Assembly: GCF_030867095.1 (NCBI RefSeq)
Contig: NC_081829.1
Coordinates: 45,381,036 to 45,445,035 of the forward strand
Source of the DNA: Alligator mississippiensis
Lineage: Eukaryota; Chordata; Crocodylia; Alligatoridae
Direction of reading: 5' to 3'
Length of the DNA: 64,000 nt
This document shows, piece after piece, positions 55,851 through 64,000 of the stretch (position 1 is its first letter; each line of letters begins with the position of its first letter). The translations under genes were made by a program, and so were the position numbers. Below the pieces are notes generated by a model that did not search any database, was not told where the DNA came from, and saw nothing but the letters and a program-made list of their open reading frames with translations.

Positions 55851-58193
55851 TTACTTAAGTGTTCACATAAAACCTAAGGGGCTGTCTCTCAAAGTGGGCT
55901 GCAACCACAGTGAGGAGTAAATGGACGGTTGGAAGGGACACTCTGGGCAGAAAGGTCCACAGGACCTGTTTCTAACAGAGGAAAACATGTAGATTCTCTC
56001 TCCATCTCTCAATACCTTCCAGGATAATGCTATCTTTAAAGTAATGAAAAGGGAATCAGTAACCAGATGCCTCCCACAGAGACTTACACTACAGAAAAGG
56101 CTGGTAAGACCTGTGATAATTTATCATGCTCTTCTTACAATATTAATTGACAAAGAGACTGAATTCACTTACTGGCATAACAAATATTAAAAATAGAACT
56201 TAGCATACACGTTGTCTGGGATCTTGCCTTATACGCCAAAGGCCTGCTAGGCTTCATCCTGCAGCCTTGACAAATATGACTAATCTAGCTGAAGACAAGT
56301 GACTATATAGATATATGAATAAGGGCAGCAGTATCAGCTGCTGACTTAGGCAATCTTGCTTTTTTTCTTTAAGCTGACCTTCCAGCTTCACTTCCTTCTT
56401 ACCCTTCCTGAGTACGGGACAGATATCAACCCCAGAAGCTAGATAAAAACAACATTGCGAATTTTGGAAAACCAAATAAATAAGTGACCATATTTGCCCA
56501 AAACCTAACTTTGTGTACCATGTAAATAAGAAGCCATCTTCAAAGTCCACATAGGTGCTGGAAGAATCCCAAGAGAGTTAGATTGCAAAAGAGGCTAGGA
56601 AAGAAGGTTGTGCTTCTACCACAGCTGATGGGTTTGTTATTGGATTGGTTATTTCAAAAGGCATTTACAAATTGCACCCACTTCATGAAGTTTAATCACT
56701 TGTTATTCCTGACTCCTTTATGACCACAATCTTGAGATGTACTGTATTTGTCTGCCTACTTACTCTCTGTGTGACTGAGTCGTTTATCCCTCAGTTACAT
56801 AATGTATCAAAAGCAGAATCTTGCTGTATTGCTATTTCATTGCCCTCAGTCCACAGCAGGACTCCAGAAGGTAACTGTCTGCAGGTACAGACTCTAAATA
56901 AAGCCCTTAAACTGTAAATTGGAATAACTGAAATGTAAATTACTAGTAATTAAGAAGGGTGGAGGAATGGGGGTAAAAAACAGTGAGCCTTTCCATCCAA
57001 GAGAGAATAGCCATTGACATATACTTCCTTAATAGAGAAAGTTTGAGCTGAGTGCTGCTTTGGTTGTTACATAATCCCATCCAACTGGAATTGTACAACA
57101 TATGGCCATGCACAAAAAAGAGTCACAGCTTCAAACTGAGTGGTGAATTTTCACTCAAGGGGATTCAGATCTGGAATTGCAAACAGCATCTCAAACAATT
57201 AACATCTATTCACATTTAATCATTACAAGTTCCTGTGTTATTTAGTTTTGTTTTCCCAAATTATGACCAGCCTCTTTGAGAAGAAACCAGTTTGTTTCAG
57301 CAATCCTACACACAGAATAACCAATTAACCAAATGTTTTAAAATGTACTTTGTACAACTACTGTACACCAGTCACTGAAAGCCCATGAGAATTCTCATAG
57401 CAGAGATGCAAACAAGAGCAGAAAATGATTAACTTAATCCAAGTCTGGGAAACAGTATAAAACATCTGTGTGCAATGACACAAAATAAATCCTCTCAGCA
57501 GAGGGTTAGACCTCAGGTCTCATGTTTTTACTGTCTCATGCTATTTCAGATCCTGTAGGCAACTGAATCAAAGCACTACATAGTACTGCAAGTTCCAACT
57601 TTACTTCATCTCTACAGAGTTCTAATATATGTTCTCCCCAATCATCTCCTTTCCCCACACCCATTCCCCCATTCTTGAAGAATCCATTTATAATGATGAT
57701 GATGAAAGAATCTGTTAACTACTGTTTAAGTTACTTTACCTTGGTATTTTCAGTCCTGCCGCACCACATTTCCAGTGGAAGGAAGTCACTAGTGTGGAAA
57801 TTATCAAAATTGTGTCCACATTATTGGTGTGAACACCTCCAAGGCAAAATATAACAGGAGATATATATTCTAATTTTTTTCTGTTGCTGTTCAGATTGAT
57901 CTGGGTAAACAAACATTTAATCTGACTCAGCAAATGCTGGGTTTGTGTACACTTGGCATGTTGTATGTCCTAAGAAAACAATATTCCAGCTCCTTAGCAG
58001 CTATCCTGTGTTCTTGCATGGCTTGTCAGATATTGATAAACAGTGCCTTTCATTGGGTGCAACATATTTTAATGGATCTTTTCATCAATCTTGCAAATGA
58101 ATTTTACAAGGTTTCTGTTTGGTTCTTCCCACCTACCCTTTCCCATAGTTATAGCAATTAAAAATAAAGAATACACAGCCATCAGCCTTTTGA
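55851..58193. other. No gene seen
   Basis: Mostly AT-rich DNA with short open frames. The plus frame at 56,720-56,917 begins with a hydrophobic leader-like stretch (TTILRCTVFVCLLTLC), but it is only 65 codons and has no supporting context. Confidence 0.45.
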
Positions 58194-58198
58194 GCACC

Positions 58199-59172
58199 TG
58201 TCACAGGTTGGGGTACCCAGGGATGTCCGTGACTCCCTTAGGGCTCCATGGGCATGCCAATCTTGCCCAATAGGCACTTTTTTTCTCATCTGCCATGTCT
58301 TGTTGGCAATTATCATAAATAGGGAGGCTGCCCTTGAGTTAGTTTGGACACGGTCCTGATAGACCCCACTGAACCCTGTGGGCTCTTAGACCCCCTTTGG
58401 GTCCTACACAAAATGGTTGCCTCATGGGGCACCCTCAGCCTTATGGGCTAGATGTGTGGCTCCAAAAAAAGAATAAAATAAAATAAAATCGCCCCTTTAC
58501 CATGCACCAAGCCTCACATATAGCATTAACACATGGTCTCTCTGAGGCCCTGGACTAGCTAGGCCACCAGTCATCACTGGGCTCCCCACAGCCCTGTCTC
58601 TGTGCCCACACTGGCACTAGGCTACCCGCATTATAGTGGGCCCCCATTGAAGCCTCCTCCTTCCCCAATACCTTCAGCCCAATCCACTGGAAAACAGCAA
58701 CTAAAATATGACCCAACCTGGGTTATAACATAATATAAACAGCTCAGGGTGTGCTCTGTCCCTTAAAAGAAAAAAAAAAATATATATATATATATATATT
58801 ATTATTATTATTAAAGCACCCCTGCAGCACTAAGTGCCTTTTAGACCAAGGTGCCTGTTGAGCTCCTGGAGCCCCATTACCCCCATATGCAGCATATCAG
58901 ACAGCCACTGCATCCCTGGACAATTCTTCCCTGGAATCACCTTCTCCTGGCTGCTGCCAGAGAACTAACTCCTGCTGGTCTTATGCCTGGGGTTTATATG
59001 TGCCCAGAGCCTTGCCTTCCTATCACCTGACCTGGCGTAGGTGCAGGCTAATTCCCTAGTTAACCTGTTACCATGGTAACCTGCACCTGCAGAGTTTCTG
59101 GCTGCCTCTTAGAGCCCTCTCCTTAGGCAGCTTCTGCTCTTAAAGGAGCAGGCACCTTAGTGCCCTGCAACA
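58199..59172 (-). repeat. Solo LTR with 5-bp target duplication
   Basis: This 974-bp element starts TGTCACAGG and ends CCTGCAACA, flanked by direct repeats GCACC (58,194-58,198 and 59,173-59,177). A TATA box CACATATAAACCCC is readable on the minus strand (about 58,989-59,003), in the same place as in the LTR at 37,843, so both are minus and may be related. It contains (AAAAT)n at 58,471-58,490 and a (TA)n(TTA)n run at 58,780-58,813. Confidence 0.8.
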
Positions 59173-59177
59173 GCACC

Positions 59178-59249
59178 ACTTCAAAGTTGAAGGGTGCAAA
59201 AATATTAAGCATAAATCTCCACTACAGGCTCATTTCAAACGTCTCAAGA
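59178..59249. other. Short unassigned spacer
   Basis: Nothing recognised between the LTR and the next CR1 remnant. Confidence 0.4.
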
Positions 59250-59690
59250 GAATTATAGAAACATGGGGCTAGAAGGGACCTCAGAACATCATAAGTTTCT
59301 GTTCTGAGACAGGATCAAGTATACCTGGAACTGGGGTGGTCAAAATCATTCATCCCTCCAAGCTGGTCTGCAAGCTGAATCCAGAGCATGTCCTCTGGCT
59401 TGTGGGGCTTCCTACAGGGCTGGAAATGTGGTGGTGGCTGCATTATTTACAGTTTCTTCTATAGTCATGGCTACTTCCACTCCTCCCACCACCAGATTTC
59501 TGGCCCTGCAGATAGTCCCATGGGTCAGATAGCATGGCTTCGTGCTCCAGATCCAGTCCAAAGGGCTCCCCACAGGGCTAGAAGTCCAGGATGAGCAGCT
59601 GCAGCATGACAAGACCATTCCTAACAGATGTTTATCTAACCCGCTCCTAAAAACCATCTATGAGGGAGAACTTACAAACCTACAATGTCT
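59250..59690 (-). mobile_element. CR1-like 3' end split by an insert
   Basis: AAACATGGGGCTAGAAGGGACCTCAG (59,259 on, anchors quoted in part) is the CR1 3'-end wording on the minus strand. The matching continuation (AACAGATGTTTATCTAACC, about 59,619) lies 280 bp away. The intervening 59,330-59,610 is an unidentified insert. Confidence 0.55.
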
Positions 59691-61030
59691 CTTAGTACCC
59701 TGAATAAAGTACATCCACTACAAAAGTATGCACTATGCCCACAGTTATACACAGATATGCTCAGAGTTAGTTCAGTTCAGTGGTGTTGCATCAAATTTTC
59801 CAAATTAAAATCAATATTTGGTTCCTAGTATTAGGCACCATTGAACATATGTCCATCCACACCTTCCATAAGAAATGCAAGAGAAACTACTCATACATAA
59901 ATCAATTCTATAATAAACTTAGGAGACTTGAGGGAAGTCCTTTAGTTTGCCTGCCTTTTAGAGAGGGACTTTAATCTTTGTGACAACTTTACCTAGAATG
60001 CATCTAATTATAAAAATAATTTAATTGAAGTTGCAATTTCTGTTTCAAATGCTAGTTTTCTTCCTCACAACTCAGCTCCCCTCCCCATAGACTCCTATAG
60101 AGAACTCATCTTTAGAAAATCTAAGTTACTCTGGAAAGTTAATTGATTGTCAAAAAATTCAGTAGCACAGCCTCACTGCAGGAAGAAGCAAGAAGGGAAG
60201 AGAAATGAACTGCTGTAAAAAGGATCACTTTTGTTTTTGACCATGGATAGCTCCTATGCAGACTAGGAATGTCCCCTTGTCAGACAGGGTGAGTCACTTA
60301 ACCTTTGGCTGCCTTAGGCAGTTGCTTACTGGCATGTGGCAGGCTGCCCTGTTAATATAATTAACAAGCACAGTATGGGAAATAATAATTTATACTTCCA
60401 TGTGTAACTTCTGGATTTCAATTGTGTTCTACAAATATTAATTAAGGAAAAATAATGTAAAAGTAATTGTGTGTTTAAAGATTATTAGTTTTAAAGTTAT
60501 TCCTAGGAGAAAATTCTCCTCTTCAAAATGAAAACCAGGGGGAATTAAGAACAATATAAAATTAGGTTTCTGTTGTCTTTATTGACCTTACTTGCTTAGT
60601 TTCACTTAAAACATAAGAAAAAGGTATGAGGTTGTTATCATTTCATGCAAGCTTGCAAAGTGGAGTGTCCTTATAAAAAGAGCAATTATATGCATACTTT
60701 AAGCACCAAGCAGCACAATAATTAAATGCATAATTACCTTCCCACTTTTAAGCTGTCATGCAATTAAACTTTATTAAACATTCTCTATGCTTCACTAATC
60801 TTACACAAACAGAAGAATATAAGAAGGGTGTAGTAAGAAAAAGAAAAGTGTATCTGATAGAAGATTCAACAGATTATCCTGGCTATAATGTAACAGCTGC
60901 ACAGGCTTGCTTGCCTGAAAGCTGAGTGGGTGAGCTGTGCCTAAGACCTTTGCAAGAATGGAGGCAAAAAGTTTGCAGAGGGTGCAATAGCTTTTCCAAA
61001 CAGAGGGTATGCTGTGCACAATGCCTGCTT
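59691..61030. other. No gene seen
   Basis: AT-rich DNA. The wording is featureless and no repeat edges were found. Confidence 0.5.
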
Positions 61031-61159
61031 TTTACTGGAGGATTTGAACTGTAACCGAAGCCCCCAGAGCTGGAGAGAGAAGTGGCAGGAAAGCTATGTG
61101 GAATCAGAAAAAATATATGCCTTAAACTTTGATTATTTTAGTTATAAGATGACATAACC

Positions 61160-61604
61160 GCTTTGTGTAGAATTGCTGGCTCTGTACAGTAGAACAGATA
61201 AGGGCAAGTGTTTGTTCTTTGTAACTCTTCTGCAAATGCTTCGCTCACCGTGGCCTTGAAGGTAGAAAAAAAAAGTATGTACAAAGTAGATTTCCAGGTG
61301 CAAGAAGGAGGTTTGTGAACTAACCTCACCTCCCTCATAATTCCCATCCTGATTACAGCAAAGAAATAATGAAGTAATATTATAGCCGCTTTTCATGCTA
61401 ATTTCACTATATGATCACGTGAGTTGTAAGTGACTGTTAAAAAGTATATAAGCCTCCTGATTTTGCTCTTGGGGGGGGACCCCTTCCAAGTGCTTGGGAA
61501 ATCCATGTCACTTTGGAACTCCCCCTACAGCTGTAGTTTCTTTTGAATAAAAGCTTCTGCTGACCTGACCCCAAAGTACTCTGTGTGTGTTTCCACGACA
61601 GCTA
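61160..61604 (+). repeat. Probable LTR remnant with TATA box and poly(A) signal
   Basis: AAAAAGTATATAAGCC at about 61,439 and TTGAATAAAAGC at about 61,542 lie about 100 bp apart, as in retroviral LTRs. The sequence then runs to CCACGACA at 61,600. A left edge with TG and a target duplication could not be fixed, so the call rests on promoter/poly(A) layout only. Downstream, CTCTTTTCCCACAG at about 61,640 looks like a splice acceptor, which proves little. Confidence 0.45.
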
Positions 61605-62430
61605 CACCAGCCTGTAGAGAGGGGAAGAGACTCACCCCCTCTTTTCCCACAGAGGCAGACGGAACAGAACTGAGGCTTGCTGGGGAGCAGACTTCAGGGC
61701 AGAGGAGAGCCCGAGTCATCCCAGGAGAAGCTGATTCCCTACCCAGGGTCGCAGCTGTGCAGTCAGGGACACAGGTACCCAGAGAAAGAGTGGGGAGGGG
61801 TAGGTCAGCTAGCTGGGAGCTGGGAGAAACTTCCTGGTCAAGGACCTGAAGAGGAAAGTCCTCTGTTTGAGCTGGAAAGGCTTGTACTGCAGGGACAGAG
61901 GCCTGCAGAGGGAATCCCCTGTCTGCATGTGGAGGTGCTGGTGGAGAGGAACAGCTCAGAGGGGGAACGGGCTGTGAGAATCCCAAATCTACATGGGTGT
62001 GTGAGGGGACACTCAACCCCCTTGTGGCAGTGCACCATCCTCAGCTGCATTTTTTTTCTATAAGCCAGTGCATGTGCACCCTTCAAGTCTTCCTGAATTT
62101 TCCTCCCTTGGGGATCAGCTTTCCCCCCTTTTACTCATCTGCCATGACATGATGTTACTTGATTCTTAAAAAGGCAGGAGGCTGATCCACAGGTTCTCAG
62201 ACAGGCTCTAGGCTCACCACTGTAAGGGCAAAATGCATGCTTTTACCTCTCCTTGACATGCAGATGCCTTGCAGATGTTTTATAATTTTCTCTTTATGTT
62301 GGGGTCTCTGCAGCTGTGGGTTTACCTCCTCTTTCTCTAGCTAGGCCTGTCAGTCAAAAAACCACTAAGCAGGGCTTGACTCTAAGGCTCTAGCTCTCTC
62401 GAGCTCAAGGCCCTCCGTTCCATACTGTCC
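61605..62430. other. No gene supported
   Basis: A minus frame of 163 codons at 61,525-62,016 is rich in Pro/Ser/Ala and has no motif. Nothing else is recognised. Confidence 0.4.
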
Positions 62431-63072
62431 ATGACACCAGGCCTACTGGCTCTTCTACACTGTGCCCCTGCAGTGCCAGGCTGTTGAGGCCTCAGCCCTT
62501 CTGGCATTCTCTCTCTTTCTATAATTAGGGCTGTTCACCTAGGTCCACCCACTAGGACCTGGCTTCAATACTCCTATCTTCCCTTCAAGTGACTCTGGGC
62601 TCATGGCCAGAGTCCACCCCTAGTACAGCACAGCTTCTTGAGCACTCTATCACGGTGCCCCTCGGCACTAATGAGGCTGCCTCCTCCGCTGCAGCCTCAG
62701 CAACATGCTACCAAAATTTAACATTAAACGTAAACCATAGGCCCCTATGGCTATATAATGAAATAAAAAAATAAAAAAAAAGGCAAAGTGTTCACTCGCA
62801 TGTGCTTGTGCTTCTGTCTCACAGTATGGCTCATTCTTCCTAAGGAGGCTGACTCAACTGCTCCGTAATCACCAGGAGTCTCCCACTCTGCTGCCTCCTT
62901 GGCCTACTCCACTTGAAGTTTATACGGTTCTGGCTTTTCCCTTCCTGTCACCTAACCTGTTGGCAGGGCTCAATCCTTAACCCTTGCTCAACTGGATGGT
63001 TGCATCCAGAAGGTTCTGGATTTAAAGAGGCCACCCTGCTTCCTGATAACAGAGCTAGGGTTCCCTGTTACA
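62431..63072 (-). repeat. LTR-like segment related in layout to 58,199-59,172
   Basis: It ends CCCTGTTACA at 63,072 and, like the two solo LTRs, carries a minus-strand TATA-like CCGTATAAACTTC (about 62,917-62,929) followed by similar CCTGTCACCTAACC wording. The left edge and a target duplication were not found. A poly-A/AATAAA-type run lies at 62,759-62,782. Confidence 0.45.
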
Positions 63073-63159
63073 CCCTTACTGTTTTCAGGAGGTGTATTTT
63101 TCAGAAGGAAACTAAAGAAAAGAAGCCTATTACCATGTGGCTGAAGTTGGTTTCTTACT

Positions 63160-63228
63160 CCCAGTTCCTTCTTCGGTTCTCTATTCCTTATTCCCAGTTC
63201 TTTATTCCTTATTCCTGGTTCCTTTTTC
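63160..63228. repeat. TTCCTTATTCC-type minisatellite
   Basis: Imperfect repeats of TTCCTTATTCC, CAGTTC and TTTATT recur over about 70 bp. Confidence 0.6.
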
Positions 63229-63339
63229 AATGCTATAATATACCCAATAAAAGCTTGTTATTAATGAATTACACATCCTAAAGAGAGAGAATTTCATTAG
63301 CTATGCATATGTACTACTTAATATGTAAAATAATATCCC

Positions 63340-64000
63340 ACATCAAGTACAGAGCCCTAAAAGAAGATCAGATTTGGATAGGATTATGAGGCAAAATACT
63401 TCTTGGCCCATGCCAAAATTCCTGTCAATGCCACTGGGGGACTGTCCCAAAGAAGTCTGACCACAGTCCTGCCCAGCCAAAGCAGGGTTTGGCCATGCCA
63501 GGCTGCCAACTAATGCTAAGCATACTGGCTCAAATAAAGGACTGACATACCTTTGCACCACTGGGGGACTCTACTAGATGCATCTGACCAGAGTCTTGCC
63601 TGCCTAAAGTGCTGTTTGGCCCTGCCAGGCTACCAACTGACAGCACCCTTGCCACTGTGCTAAGTATATGGACCCAAATAAGGAACTGGAATTTGGGCTG
63701 GGATTATAGCTAAAAATCCTTCTTGGTCCACCCCATGCCATGCCTCTGTGGTACCAGGGGACTATCCTGGATATCTCTGATCAGAGACTTGCCCAGCCAA
63801 AAATGTAGTTTAGCCACGCCGGCCTTCCAATTGACAGCACCCAAGCCACTGTGCTAAATACATAGACCTGAATAAGGAACTGGATTTTGGGCTGGGATTA
63901 TACCCAGAAATCCTTCTTGGGGCATGCCAGACCATATCTCTTTGCCACTGGGGGACTCTCCTGGATATCTCCGACCAGACACTTCCCTGACCCAAAGCGC
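63340..64000. repeat. Tandem repeat with 194-bp period, continues past the right edge
   Basis: The phrase ACTGGGGGAC or a close variant occurs at 63,433, 63,560, 63,753 and 63,947, giving steps of 127, 193 and 194 bp. The other anchors (GGGCTGGGATTATA, AATAAGGAACTGGA, GACAGCACCC) repeat with the same spacing. The first unit seems to have lost about 67 bp. Unit function is unknown; it looks like a satellite or the core of a larger repeat. Confidence 0.8.

Noticed and set aside
61525..62016. 163-codon minus frame rich in Pro, Ser and Ala
   Set aside because: No family motif, no repeat support, and it overlaps an LTR-like region. It was not called as a gene.
1..64000. CRISPR arrays, bacterial operons, tRNA or rRNA genes
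   Set aside because: No regularly spaced short direct repeats, no ribosome-binding sites, and no RNA gene signature. The content is clearly vertebrate.

Overview
This is vertebrate nuclear DNA made almost entirely of transposable elements. No host protein-coding exon, tRNA or rRNA gene could be supported. CR1 LINEs dominate the right half, there are Tx1-clade LINEs with both ORFs, many hAT-like foldback MITEs, and a retroviral provirus with env. That mix suggests a sauropsid, most likely a crocodilian or turtle and less likely a bird. The organism call is inference from repeat content.

Layout. (1) 1-15,145: three Tx1-clade LINEs lie head to tail on the minus strand. Copy A is cut by the window edge (1-1,546). 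Copy B is full length with both ORFs open (1,581-8,436). Copy C is an older, diverged full-length copy with stops and frameshifts (8,467-15,145). The 5' end of each copy abuts a TTCC/TTTC microsatellite (element sense), so the array is joined through microsatellite junctions. (2) 15,184-16,120: retroviral LTR/leader-like DNA, unassigned. (3) 16,121-25,626: an endogenous retrovirus on the minus strand, with two 970-bp LTRs flanking decayed gag, pro, pol (RT, RNase H, integrase) and env. It sits against a small foldback repeat at 25,627. (4) 27,245-32,650: one old LINE in two opposite-orientation parts, as twin priming would leave. It was later hit by a 1.97-kb hAT-like foldback (27,619-29,583) and by a CR1 (about 30,327-31,783). 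(5) 34,625-35,320: another foldback. (6) 37,843-38,334: a solo LTR with 5-bp target duplication. (7) 38,870-42,249: two MITE copies, one split by a 2-kb CR1 whose RT frame is nearly intact. (8) 43,675-48,740: CR1 fragments, a small perfect hairpin, and a 2.1-kb foldback built of about 145-bp modules. (9) 51,134-55,842: four MITE or foldback elements, the last with a clean 8-bp target duplication. (10) 58,199-63,072: LTRs. (11) 63,340-64,000: a 194-bp tandem repeat running off the right edge.

The elements do not work together as a host pathway. What the window records is order of insertion: nested copies and target duplications allow several relative dates. The most notable object is the Tx1 array, which looks like repeated insertion into a tetranucleotide microsatellite and includes a copy with no visible lesion in either ORF.
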